Shown: in pieces, positions 43,924 to 52,015 of the stretch
How the letters are laid out: each line of letters opens with the position of its first letter
Position numbering within the stretch: position 1 is the first letter of the stretch
Notes under the pieces: model-generated
What the model was told of the DNA's origin: nothing
The model's database searches: none
Seen by the model: only the letters and a program-made list of their open reading frames with translations
Translations under genes and position numbers: made by a program
Origin: Stenotrophomonas sp. ZAC14D1_NAIMI4_1
GTDB taxonomy: Bacteria > Pseudomonadota > Gammaproteobacteria > Xanthomonadales > Xanthomonadaceae
Length of the DNA: 64,000 bases
NCBI RefSeq assembly: GCF_003086775.1
Contig: NZ_CP026001.1
Coordinates: 2,568,407-2,632,406 of the forward strand
Direction of reading: 5' to 3'

Positions 43924-44726
43924 TCGTGAACACCCCGCTTCCCGCGCCCATCGACCACAGTGCCCGCTACCGCCAGCACCTGCTGGCCTGCGGCTTCCAG
44001 CCCAAGCCCGCCAGCGCCTGGGACGCGCGGGCGGCACAGTCCAGCTGGAAGCGCCGGCATGATGACTACAGCGAGGCCTTCCTCGCCCGGCTCGATCTCA
44101 CTGGCATTGCCACCGTGCTGGACGTGGGCTGCGGTCCCGGCCTGCTCAGCCTGCCCATCGCCGCGCAGGTGGAGCAGGTGCATGCGCTGGACTACAGCAG
44201 CGGCATGCTCGATGGACTGCGCGCGGCCATCGCTCGCGACGGCGTGGGCAATGTCACGCCGTGGCCGCTGTCCTGGACCGATGACTGGCAGGCCGTGCCG
44301 CGCTGCGGCCTGGCTATTGCCTCGCGCTCGCTGATGGTGCCGGACCTTGAAGCCGCACTGCGCAGGCTGGATGCACATGCACTCCAGCGCGCCTGCATCA
44401 CCTTCGCCACCGGCCCGCGCGCCGGTGTCACGGAACTGGCCGAGCTGCTGGGCCGCGAATGGGTGCCGATGCCCGATCACCGTTACCCCATCAACATGCT
44501 GCTGGACATGGGCCGCGAGCCGCAGGTGGACTACCTGCCCGAATCGGTGCGCGACGTGGACCAGGATGCCGATGGCCTGGTGCGCCAGGCGGTTGACCTG
44601 TTCGGTGTGCTGGATGAGGACGAGCAGGAGCGCGTGCGCGCCTGGCATGCGCGTTCGCCGCAGCATCGGTTCGGCATGGCACCGACACGGCGCTGGGCCT
44701 TCATCCAGTGGGCGACGGACTGCTGA
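43920..44726 (+). CDS. SAM-dependent methyltransferase of the Mo-uptake operon
   Basis: This 268-residue class I methyltransferase has the SAM motif VLDVGCGPGLLSL near residue 67 and a downstream acidic ALDYSSGML. The target is unknown. It is the last gene of the operon and overlaps the ATPase by 4 bp, so it is unlikely to be there by chance. It could modify an organic ligand of the imported oxyanion, or be used to release the metal; both are inference. Start: ATG 43920 (or GTG 43926). SMAG-like repeats follow. Confidence 0.85.
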   Translation: MIVNTPLPAPIDHSARYRQHLLACGFQPKPASAWDARAAQSSWKRRHDDYSEAFLARLDLTGIATVLDVGCGPGLLSLPIAAQVEQVHALDYSSGMLDGLRAAIARDGVGNVTPWPLSWTDDWQAVPRCGLAIASRSLMVPDLEAALRRLDAHALQRACITFATGPRAGVTELAELLGREWVPMPDHRYPINMLLDMGREPQVDYLPESVRDVDQDADGLVRQAVDLFGVLDEDEQERVRAWHARSPQHRFGMAPTRRWAFIQWATDC

Positions 44727-44729
44727 CCG

Positions 44730-44797
44730 GTAGCGCCGGGCCATGCCCGGCGGTTATCCACCGCGCTACGCGCTCGCCGGGCGTGGCCCGGCGCTAC
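44730..44797. repeat. SMAG-like repeats between two convergent operons
   Basis: A GTAG-started unit (44730-, GCCGGGCCATGCCCGGC arms) and a CTAC-ended unit (to 44797, CGCCGGGCGTGGCCCGGCG) face each other. They fill nearly all of the gap between the methyltransferase stop and the modC stop, so they may terminate both transcripts. Confidence 0.8.
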
Positions 44798-44801
44798 CGG
44801 G

Positions 44802-45470
44802 TCAATCGCTGACGATGCGGCCGTCAACGACGCGGGCCACCTGCTGGCCGAATACTTCGACATCGCGCGGGTCGTGGCTGATCAGCAGCAGCGGAATGCC
44901 CGTCTCATCCAGCACCGCTTCCAGCTCCTGGCGCAGGTGCTGGCGCAGATCGTGGTCCAGTGCAGCGAACGGTTCGTCCAGCAGCAGCGCCTGCGGCTGG
45001 GTCACCAGCGCCCGTGCCAGCGCCGTACGCTGACGCTGGCCGCCAGATACCTGCGACGGCAGCAGATCGGCCACGTGGTCGATGCGGAAGGCCTGCAGCC
45101 AACGCTCCACCGCATCATTGCGTACGGCGCGGCGAGGATTGAGCCAGCCGCGGTGCAGCCCGAACGCCACGTTCTGCCGCACACTCAGGTGCGGGAACAG
45201 CGCGTAATCCTGGAACACATAGCCCAGCCGGCGTTGCTGCGGTGGCAGGTTCACCCCCGCGGCACTGTCGAACAACACCTGGCCCTGCAGCCGCACGTGG
45301 CCGTGCCAAGGCCGCAGCAGGCCTGCCACGGCCTTCAGGGTCAGGCTCTTGCCCGCACCGGACGGGCCGAACAGCACCACCTGGCGCTGCCGGCACTGCA
45401 GCGCCACGTCCAGCACGAACTGCGGGCTGGCCGCCTGCATCGGCCGGTGAACCTGCAGATCAAGCCACAT
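44802..45470 (-). CDS. modC: molybdate ABC ATPase ModC, short form
   Basis: This 222-residue ATPase has Walker A GPSGAGKSLTL, the signature VSGGQRQRTALARALV, Walker B ALLLDEPFAALD and switch LLISHD. It drives molybdate import with ModB. Classical ModC has about 350 residues, with a C-terminal TOBE/Mop regulatory domain; here the protein ends right after the switch region (VDGRIVSD), so molybdate inhibition of transport through that domain is not expected. It overlaps modB by 11 bp. Confidence 0.9.
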   Translation of the reverse strand: MWLDLQVHRPMQAASPQFVLDVALQCRQRQVVLFGPSGAGKSLTLKAVAGLLRPWHGHVRLQGQVLFDSAAGVNLPPQQRRLGYVFQDYALFPHLSVRQNVAFGLHRGWLNPRRAVRNDAVERWLQAFRIDHVADLLPSQVSGGQRQRTALARALVTQPQALLLDEPFAALDHDLRQHLRQELEAVLDETGIPLLLISHDPRDVEVFGQQVARVVDGRIVSD

Positions 45471-46143
45471 CGCGCAGCTCCTGCCGGCGCCCGCCTACCA
45501 GGCGCGCGGCCAGCAGCAGGATCACGATGCACACCACCGAGGTCAGGATCACCAGCGCATTGGCCTTGCCATCCTGCCCGGCCTGCACCGCTTCATAGAT
45601 CGCAATCGAGAGCGTCTGCGTGCGGCCGGGAATGCTGCCCGCCACCATCAACGTCGCACCGAACTCGCCCATCGCCCGCGCGAACGCCAGCAGCAGGCCG
45701 GCCAGGATGCCGCGCCAGGCCAGCGGCAAGGTGATGCGGAAGAACACCGCGGCCTCGGACACGCCCAGCGTGCGTGCCGCATTCTCGAGCTGGCCATCCA
45801 CGCCTTCGAACGCGGCGCGGGCCGGCTTGAACACCAGCGGCAGCGAGGCCACCGCTGCGGCTATCACCGCCGCCTGCCAGGTAAACACCAGATTGATGCC
45901 GAACCACGACTGCAGCCACACGCCTATCGGACCGTTGCGGCCGATCAGCACCAGCAGGTAGTAGCCCAGCACCGTGGGCGGCAGCACCATCGGCAGGGTC
46001 AGTATCGAATCCAGCAGTTCACGGCCAGGGAAGCGCCTGCGCGCCAGCAGCGCACCCAGCGCAACGCCCAGCACCAGGTTGATCGCGGTGGCCCAGCCGG
46101 CCACCTTCAACGACAGGCCCAGGGCGCTCCAATCCAGATCCAT
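45460..46143 (-). CDS. modB: molybdate ABC permease ModB
   Basis: This 227-residue inner-membrane permease has about five helices and the EAA-type coupling motif (ENAARTLGVSEAAVFFRITLP, split around residue 125) plus LAFARAMGEFGATLMVAG. It forms the channel for the ModA-delivered molybdate. There are 3 bases between the modA stop and this ATG, and 11 bp overlap with modC. Confidence 0.95.
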   Translation of the reverse strand: MDLDWSALGLSLKVAGWATAINLVLGVALGALLARRRFPGRELLDSILTLPMVLPPTVLGYYLLVLIGRNGPIGVWLQSWFGINLVFTWQAAVIAAAVASLPLVFKPARAAFEGVDGQLENAARTLGVSEAAVFFRITLPLAWRGILAGLLLAFARAMGEFGATLMVAGSIPGRTQTLSIAIYEAVQAGQDGKANALVILTSVVCIVILLLAARLVGGRRQELRDVA

Positions 46144-46146
46144 GCC

Positions 46147-46893
46147 TCAGGGCTTGCCGAATCCGTGCTTGACCAGGATCGCCTGGCCCTGCGGCGAGCG
46201 CACGAAGGCCGTGAAGCGCTTTGCTTCGGCCGGCTGCGTGCTGGCCTGGACCACCGCCAGCGGATAGGCGATGCGACCGGCGACCGGCACTTCAAACGCG
46301 CGGCGCACGCGGTCGGGCATGGCCTGCGCATCGGTGGCGTAGACGAAGCCCGCATCCACTTCACCGCGCGCCACGTAATCCAGCGACTGGCGCACGTTCT
46401 GGGTGGTGATGGCCTTGCCCTGCACCGCCGGCCACAGCCCCGCCTTTTCCAGCGCACCCTTGGCATAGCGGCCCACCGGCACGCTGTCAGGGTTGCCCAG
46501 CGCGATGCGCTGCACGCTGCCGCCCGCCAGATCCTTCAGGGCACGCGGGGCGGCCTTGGCCTGCGGCGGCACCACCACCCACAGCGCGTTCACCGCAAAC
46601 ACCTCGCGGGTGCCGGGCGCCAGCAGCTTCTGCTGTTCGGCCTGGTCCATCGTGGTCTCGTCGGCCGACGCAAACACATCCACCGGCGCACCGCGGCTGA
46701 TCTGCTGCAGCAGCACCCCCGACGCGGCGAAGTTGAAATCAACCTTGGTGCCCGGGTGCGCCTTCTCGTAGGCCGCGCCCAGTTCGCGGAAACTCTCGGT
46801 CAGGCTCGACGCCGCCGACACCGTCAGGTCGGCGGCCCATGCCGGCAGTGCGGCCAGCAGGCCCAGCAACAACAGTCCAGCACGTTTCATCAT
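46147..46893 (-). CDS. modA: molybdate-binding periplasmic protein ModA
   Basis: This 248-residue exported protein has a signal peptide (LLLLGLLAALPAWA) followed by LTVSAASSLTESFRELG, the ModA N-terminus, with the oxyanion-contact segments FNFAASGVL, GAPVDVFASADE and VDAGFVYATDA. It binds molybdate or tungstate in the periplasm for ModBC. It starts 16 bases after the stop of the FNR-type gene, so it may be transcribed with it. Confidence 0.95.
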   Translation of the reverse strand: MMKRAGLLLLGLLAALPAWAADLTVSAASSLTESFRELGAAYEKAHPGTKVDFNFAASGVLLQQISRGAPVDVFASADETTMDQAEQQKLLAPGTREVFAVNALWVVVPPQAKAAPRALKDLAGGSVQRIALGNPDSVPVGRYAKGALEKAGLWPAVQGKAITTQNVRQSLDYVARGEVDAGFVYATDAQAMPDRVRRAFEVPVAGRIAYPLAVVQASTQPAEAKRFTAFVRSPQGQAILVKHGFGKP

Positions 46894-46909
46894 CGGCTCC
46901 CGTCAGGAT

Positions 46910-47686
46910 TCAGTCTGGTTCGGATTCGTCGGCCACCGCCAGGGCGGCCAGACGCTCAGGTTGCAGCAGCAGGATCTCACGCTGTTTGACCGCGATCACA
47001 CCGTCGTCGCTCAGGCGCCGCAGCACGCGGCTGGCAGTCTCCGGCGCCATGCGCAGGTAGTTGGCGATCTCGGTGCGGGCCATGGTCAGGTTGAAGCGCG
47101 TGGCGGAAAAACCACGGCGCGCGTAACGCTCGGACATGTCCAGCAGGAACGCGGCCATGCGTTCCTCGGTGCGGTGGTTGGCGGCCAGCGTGGCGACCTT
47201 GCCGATCTCCGCGCTGAGCAGGCTGAACAGTTTGGCCTGCAGCCCGGGCATGCGCGTGGCCAGCAGGCTCAGCTTCGGGAAGGAGATGCGGCACAGGTGC
47301 ACCGTGTCCAGCGCTACGGCATTGCAGGGGAAGCGCGAACCATGAATGGCATTGAGGCCGATCACTTCGCCGGGCAGGCTGAAACCGAGCACCTGCTCGT
47401 TGCCCTGGCTGTCATCGACGAAGGTCTTGACCATGCCCGCGCGCACCGCGGCGATCGAATCGAACTGTTCACCGGCACGGAAGATGTAATCACCCGCGTG
47501 GAACGGGCCGACATGATCCACCAGCACGTGCAGGTCACCCAGCGCGGTCTTGTCGTAGCCCTGCGACATGCAGGCATCGGAAAACGCGCAGGTGCTGCAG
47601 AAATGCAGGGCGTCGCCATCATCGGCGGCGGCGGGGTTCGGCGTGGCCTGGCCGAGGCGGCCGCGGGAAGGCGGAGTCAAGGACAT
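46910..47686 (-). CDS. fnr: FNR/Anr-type oxygen-sensing regulator
   Basis: This 258-residue Crp/FNR regulator has the four cysteines expected for a [4Fe-4S] cluster: Cys30, Cys33 and Cys39 in the N-terminus (FCSTCAFSDAC) and Cys132 (VHLCRISF). A cyclic-nucleotide-fold domain follows, then a helix-turn-helix whose recognition helix carries the FNR signature E-x-x-S-R (APETASRVL). It should bind TTGAT-N4-ATCAA sites, several of which are in this window. ATG 47686 is chosen over an upstream in-frame extension as it starts the usual N-terminus. It lies 11 bases after the HemN-like gene and 16 before modA. Confidence 0.93.
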   Translation of the reverse strand: MSLTPPSRGRLGQATPNPAAADDGDALHFCSTCAFSDACMSQGYDKTALGDLHVLVDHVGPFHAGDYIFRAGEQFDSIAAVRAGMVKTFVDDSQGNEQVLGFSLPGEVIGLNAIHGSRFPCNAVALDTVHLCRISFPKLSLLATRMPGLQAKLFSLLSAEIGKVATLAANHRTEERMAAFLLDMSERYARRGFSATRFNLTMARTEIANYLRMAPETASRVLRRLSDDGVIAVKQREILLLQPERLAALAVADESEPD

Positions 47687-47697
47687 CGAAGCGACAC

Positions 47698-48921
47698 TCA
47701 AGCGATGGCGGCCGCCGGCCGGAAACATGCCGCCATCATACGCCACAGCAGGTGCCCTTCTTCGGCCAGGCGCAGGACGCGCCCGTCCCAGTGGGCCCAG
47801 CCGCGCGCCAGCAGCGGATCCAGGGCCGGCAGTGCATCGGCGAAGCACGCATCAAACGCGACGCCATTGCGCCATTCAAACGCCGCGGCATCGACGGAAT
47901 GGTCGCAGGCGATGCTCTGCGCCACCTCGGACGACAGTCGCTCCTGTTCAGACAGGATCAGGCCAGCCGTCACCCCCATCTGTCCAGACTGCAGGCGCGC
48001 CTGCCAGGCCTGCAGGTCGTCTTCCAGCCGGTAGAACACCTCGCCGATCTGGCTGCAGGCCGCCAGGCCCAGGCCGACGAAGTCGCTGCGGTCACGGCGT
48101 GGCACGCCGGCCAGGTCGCAATGGCGCTGCCCATCGCCCGGCCCGTTCGGGTCCGGCAGGTCGCCGCGCTGGTAGTGGTCACCGCCGATGGCCACGTAGC
48201 CGGCGTCGCGCAGCAGCCGCCAGGTCTGCAGCCACGCATCGGCAGCGGGCCGTTCGGGCACGGCACACGGTGCCGGCAACAGGATGCGTTCCGGTGCCTC
48301 GGCCAGGACTTCATGCACGCGCTCGATGAAGCCACCATCCTCCGCCGACGGCACGCGGAACTGGTAGTAGCGCGCAGTGAACCCGACCTGGCGCGACTGT
48401 GCCAGCAGGGTTGGACCCGGCGCATCAGCACGGTCGATCACGTTGAAACGGGTGCAGCCCACGGCGCGGAGCTGCGCCGGTGCCAGCGTGCTGCCGGCAT
48501 CCACGCGGACTTCCACCTGCGGCCGGGCCACGGTGCGCAGCTGCTGTGGCACCGCATCCAGCAACTGGCCCAACGCCACCGGCACCAGCACCTCGGCCAG
48601 GCCGAGCTGCAGCACCATGGCCACCACCTCGCGATCATCGGCCAGTGCATCGGCCTGGCGCCGCAATGCGGCCAGCAGGGTATCCAGATAGCCGGACGCG
48701 GCTGCCGCCTGCCCTGCCCGACCGGCCTGGAAGCCCAGGGTCAGCCCGCGCGGGATCAGGTGCTCGTTGCTGGCGCGCAGGGCGCCGCGCCATCCACTTT
48801 CGCCGAAGCCGGCACTGAACTGGTCGGCCGCCGGGAACAGCACGTGGCCGGGTTGCCGCAGCAATGCTGCCTGCAGCGCGGTGTCCTCACTCGGGTCGAC
48901 GTGGAAGCTCATGGCAGACAT
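47698..48921 (-). CDS. HemN-like protein lacking the radical-SAM cluster motif
   Basis: This 407-residue protein aligns along its length with oxygen-independent coproporphyrinogen III oxidase HemN: N-terminal FPAADQFSAGFGE, a C-terminal GGDHYQRGDLPDP, DFVGLGLAACSQIGEVF and a HemN C-terminal domain. The segment that should hold the radical-SAM C-x3-C-x2-C reads RGLTLGFQAGRAGQ, with no cysteine, and the GGGTP motif is also missing. It should not catalyse the HemN reaction. It might bind heme, porphyrin or another protein as a decayed paralogue. It is upstream of fnr on the same strand and an FNR-like box precedes it. ATG 48912 is an alternative start. Confidence 0.8.
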   Translation of the reverse strand: MSAMSFHVDPSEDTALQAALLRQPGHVLFPAADQFSAGFGESGWRGALRASNEHLIPRGLTLGFQAGRAGQAAAASGYLDTLLAALRRQADALADDREVVAMVLQLGLAEVLVPVALGQLLDAVPQQLRTVARPQVEVRVDAGSTLAPAQLRAVGCTRFNVIDRADAPGPTLLAQSRQVGFTARYYQFRVPSAEDGGFIERVHEVLAEAPERILLPAPCAVPERPAADAWLQTWRLLRDAGYVAIGGDHYQRGDLPDPNGPGDGQRHCDLAGVPRRDRSDFVGLGLAACSQIGEVFYRLEDDLQAWQARLQSGQMGVTAGLILSEQERLSSEVAQSIACDHSVDAAAFEWRNGVAFDACFADALPALDPLLARGWAHWDGRVLRLAEEGHLLWRMMAACFRPAAAIA

Positions 48922-48947
48922 CTTCGGGCGTCCCTCTTCGCGTTGCC

Positions 48948-48961
48948 CTGATTGAAATCAA
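48948..48961 (-). promoter_or_regulatory. FNR/Anr-like box upstream of the HemN-like/fnr/mod genes
   Basis: Read on the minus strand the site is TTGATTTCAATCAG, differing from TTGAT-N4-ATCAA only in the last base. The centre is 33 bases before ATG 48921 and 42 before ATG 48912, so a class II start would fall at or near the start codon; the true start codon or promoter class needs checking. Confidence 0.55.
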
Positions 48962-48983
48962 GCGTGGTGCATCGGTGGATACA

Positions 48984-49035
48984 TGCCGGCCAGCAGCCGG
49001 CATGCGCACCCGGCAGTGCCGGCCGCTGGCCGGCA
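48984..49035. terminator. paired palindromes downstream of the second narK
   Basis: Two hairpin-forming palindromes: TGCCGG...CCGGCA (48984-49002) and TGCCGGCC-GCT-GGCCGGCA (49017-49035). They end 8 bases before the narK stop and could terminate the nar transcript on the minus strand. There is no T-run. They share the TGCCGG core but are unlike the SMAG units. Confidence 0.5.
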
Positions 49036-49042
49036 AACCCGG

Positions 49043-50374
49043 CTACCTGCCACGCGAACGATCGGCCGCAGCCGCATCGATGGCTTCGGGCAGATCGGTC
49101 TCGCGGTCGATCTGCGGGAAGTGGCGACGCTCCATCCGGCGGATCGCGAAGTGCATCCATGCCAGCGCCGTGGCCACCAGCACGAACAGCAGCATGAAGC
49201 AGCTGCTCCAGATGCCCAGCGCATCGTTGAGCGCGCCGAACACGATCGGCAGGATGAAGCCACCCAGCCCACCGATCATGCCCACCACACCGCCTACCGC
49301 GCCCACATGGTGGGGGTAGTAGACCGGAATGTGCTTGTAGACCGCTGCCTTGCCCAGCGACATGAAGAAGCCCAGCACGAACACCAGCACGGTGAACATC
49401 ACCACGCCGATGGCCAGGTGGAAATGGATCGGGCCATGGATGCCCTTCACCACGTATTCGGTATCCGGGTAGGCCAGCAGGAAGGTGCAGATGGCCGACA
49501 CGCCGAAGGTCCAGTACATCACCCGCCGTGCGCCGATCCGGTCCGACATCCAGCCACCGACCACTCGGAACAGGCTGGCCGGGATGGAGTAGCAGGCCGC
49601 CAGCATGCCCGCATGGCCCACGTCCATGCCGTAGGCACCCACCAGGTAGTGCGGCAGCCACAACGCCAGCGCCACGAAGCCACCGAACACGAAGAAGTAG
49701 TACAGCGAGAACCGCCAGACCTGCAGGTTCTTCAGCGGAGCCATCTGCTCGGCGAACGGCACCGGCTTGACGCCGTCGCGGCGGCGCTGCTCGAGCGAAG
49801 GATCTTCCTTGCTGAACAGGAAGAACAGAATGGCGGTGACCGCCAGGGCCACCGCCCAGACCTTGGCCACCATGGTCCAGCCGGCCGCCACCATCACCAG
49901 CGGCGCCAGCAGCTTGGTCACCGCGGCGCCGATGTTGCCGGCGCCGAAGATGCCCAGCGCCGTACCCTGCTTGCTGGCCGGGAAGAAGCGCGAGACATAG
50001 GCCACGCCCACCGAGAAGTTGCCGCCGGCAATGCCCACGCACAGCGCGGCGAACAGGAACTGGGGGTAGGTGTGGGCGTAGGTCAGCATCCAGGTCGCCA
50101 CCGCGCCACACAGCATCACCAGTACCATCACCTTGCGGCCGCCGAACTGGTCGGACCAGATGCCGAGGAAGACCCGGCTGATGGAACCGGTCAGCACCGG
50201 GGTGGCGATCAGCAGGCCGAACTGGGTGTCGCTCAGTCCCAGCTGCTCGCTGATCTGGATGCCGATGATGGAGAAGATCATCCATACCGCGAAACACACG
50301 GTGAAGGCGAACGTGCTCAGCCACAGCGCACGCTGCTGCTGCCCGGCACTGGCGGGGGCGAGGACCTGGTTCAT
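49043..50374 (-). CDS. narK: second NarK-type nitrate/nitrite transporter
   Basis: This is a 443-residue, 12-helix transporter of the nitrate-nitrite porter family: ISEQLGLSDTQFGLLIATPVLTGS near residue 45 and GIAGGNFSVGVAYVSRFFP near residue 115, with FGAGNIGAAVTKL at helix 5, the nitrate signature region. It is of the shorter NarK1/NasA-like class, expected to import nitrate with protons. It ends the nar operon; the first transporter of the operon is the other NarK type. Confidence 0.9.
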   Translation of the reverse strand: MNQVLAPASAGQQQRALWLSTFAFTVCFAVWMIFSIIGIQISEQLGLSDTQFGLLIATPVLTGSISRVFLGIWSDQFGGRKVMVLVMLCGAVATWMLTYAHTYPQFLFAALCVGIAGGNFSVGVAYVSRFFPASKQGTALGIFGAGNIGAAVTKLLAPLVMVAAGWTMVAKVWAVALAVTAILFFLFSKEDPSLEQRRRDGVKPVPFAEQMAPLKNLQVWRFSLYYFFVFGGFVALALWLPHYLVGAYGMDVGHAGMLAACYSIPASLFRVVGGWMSDRIGARRVMYWTFGVSAICTFLLAYPDTEYVVKGIHGPIHFHLAIGVVMFTVLVFVLGFFMSLGKAAVYKHIPVYYPHHVGAVGGVVGMIGGLGGFILPIVFGALNDALGIWSSCFMLLFVLVATALAWMHFAIRRMERRHFPQIDRETDLPEAIDAAAADRSRGR

Positions 50375-50398
50375 GCAATCTCCTTTCTCAAGGGTCGG

Positions 50399-51304
50399 TC
50401 AGCCGTTCCCGGCTTCGGCTTCGGCTTCGATCTCGTCCAGCCCGCGCACCGGGTAACGTTCCTGCAGCTGCAGCAGGTAGGCCTGCACCTCGCGCTGGCG
50501 CACCTGCAGTTCCAGGTAGTCGCGGATCTGCGGCAGCACCGCCTCGAAAGGCTGCGGCTGGCCGTCCTCACGGGCGTCGATGCAGACCACGTGGTAGCCC
50601 CAGCGTGATTCCACCGGGAACCCCGCCAGGCCCTCGCGCAGGCGGAACACCTGGCGGTCGAACTCCGGCGTGGTCTGCCCGCGCTGCAGCCAACCAAGGT
50701 CGCCACCATCGCTGCTGGAGGGGCACCGCGAGTGGCGCAGGGCGAAATCAGCAAACAGGTGCGGGGCCTGCTTCAACTCCGCCACCAGCCGCTCGCCTTC
50801 GTTGCGTGCGTCCAGCCGCCCGGCCACGTCGTCAGCCGGTGCCGCCAGCAGGATATGGCGCAGGCGCACGCGGTCTGGCGAGCGGAAACGTTCGGGGTTC
50901 TGTTCGAAATAGCGCTGGCAGTCCTCGTCGGTGGGTACGCGGTCTTCGATCGCGTCCTCGATCAGCTGCTGGATCAGCACTTCCTCGTCACTCACCCGGC
51001 CGCCCTCCTGCGCCTGCAGGCCCAGCCGCCGCACCTCCAGGCGCAGCAGCTCGCGCACCACCAGCGCACGCGCCGCCTCGGCCCGCGACTGCTCCGGGCG
51101 CATCGCCCGGTGGTGCTGCATCTCGCGGGCGATGTCGGCCTCGCTGATCGCGGTCTCGTCCACGTACAGCCGGCACGGCGCCGGCTGCCCGAGCGAGCGC
51201 GGCCCCTGCTCCGCTGCGTCGTGGTGGTGCGAATGGGCCTCGGCCGGAACCGGGGCATTGGAGTCGATCACGGTGATCGGCAGGAACTTCGGCAGGCTGC
51301 CCAT
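50399..51304 (-). CDS. parvulin-type peptidylprolyl isomerase in the nar operon
   Basis: This 301-residue protein has a SurA/NifM-like N-terminal helical region (residues 45 to about 150) and a PpiC rotamase domain near 140-250 (RLRHILLAAPADD, ALRHSRCPSSSDGGDLGW, GFPVESRWGYHVV). No signal peptide is seen, so it would be cytoplasmic. It resembles the isomerases beside narI in other proteobacteria, whose likely role is folding of nitrate reductase; this is inference. It is 3 bases after narI and 24 before narK. Confidence 0.87.
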   Translation of the reverse strand: MGSLPKFLPITVIDSNAPVPAEAHSHHHDAAEQGPRSLGQPAPCRLYVDETAISEADIAREMQHHRAMRPEQSRAEAARALVVRELLRLEVRRLGLQAQEGGRVSDEEVLIQQLIEDAIEDRVPTDEDCQRYFEQNPERFRSPDRVRLRHILLAAPADDVAGRLDARNEGERLVAELKQAPHLFADFALRHSRCPSSSDGGDLGWLQRGQTTPEFDRQVFRLREGLAGFPVESRWGYHVVCIDAREDGQPQPFEAVLPQIRDYLELQVRQREVQAYLLQLQERYPVRGLDEIEAEAEAGNG

Positions 51305-51307
51305 GGC

Positions 51308-52015
51308 TTACTCCCGCGGACCGTAGCGCAGCGGGGCCTGGCGGCGGCGCACCACCTGGTACGGCCGCCACAGGTAGCTGATCGGAATGCTCCACACGTG
51401 CACCAGGCGGGTGAACGGTGCGATCAGGAACAGGGTCAGGCCCAGGAAGATGTGCATCTTGTAGACCCAGCTGACGCCCTCGATGTAATCGGCGGCGCCG
51501 GCACGGAAGGTGACGATGTGCTGTGCCCATTCGGCCAGCTGCACCATCACGCCCCCGTCCAGGTGGCCGGACGAGATGCGGATGCTGTACAGGCCCAGGC
51601 ACAGCTGGGCGAACAGCAGCACCAGCACCAGCGTGTCACCGAAGCTGCCGGTGGCCCGCACGCGCGCGTTGAACAGGCGGCGCACCAGCAGGATGCTGAT
51701 GCCGATGAAGCAAAGCGCACCGAACACGCCGCCCACCACCATCGCCAGCATCTGCTTCTGTGAGGAGGTGATGAAGTGCTCGTACACCGCATGCGGGGTC
51801 AGCAGGCCCACCAGGTGGCCACCGAGAATGGCCAGGATGCCGATGTGGAAGCAGTTGCTGCCGATCCGCATGCCCTTGTCCGACAGCATCTGGCTGGAGC
51901 CGGTGCGCCAGGTGTACATGGCCTTGTCGTAGCGGGCCCAGCTGCCGATCAGCAGCACTGCCACGGCGATGTACGGGTAGTACTGGAAGGCGAATTGATG
52001 AAGGTAGTAGTTCAT
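51308..52015 (-). CDS. narI: respiratory nitrate reductase gamma subunit NarI
   Basis: This 235-residue cytochrome b subunit has five membrane helices and the conserved histidines for two hemes (FHIGILAILGGHLVGL and the C-terminal MHIFLGLTLFL and FTRLVHVWSIP). It takes electrons from quinol and passes them to NarH. It overlaps narJ by 4 bp. Confidence 0.95.
   Translation of the reverse strand: MNYYLHQFAFQYYPYIAVAVLLIGSWARYDKAMYTWRTGSSQMLSDKGMRIGSNCFHIGILAILGGHLVGLLTPHAVYEHFITSSQKQMLAMVVGGVFGALCFIGISILLVRRLFNARVRATGSFGDTLVLVLLFAQLCLGLYSIRISSGHLDGGVMVQLAEWAQHIVTFRAGAADYIEGVSWVYKMHIFLGLTLFLIAPFTRLVHVWSIPISYLWRPYQVVRRRQAPLRYGPRE

Noticed and set aside
47698..48921. Calling this gene hemN outright
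   Set aside because: The radical-SAM cysteine motif and GGGTP motif are absent, so only 'HemN-like' can be supported.
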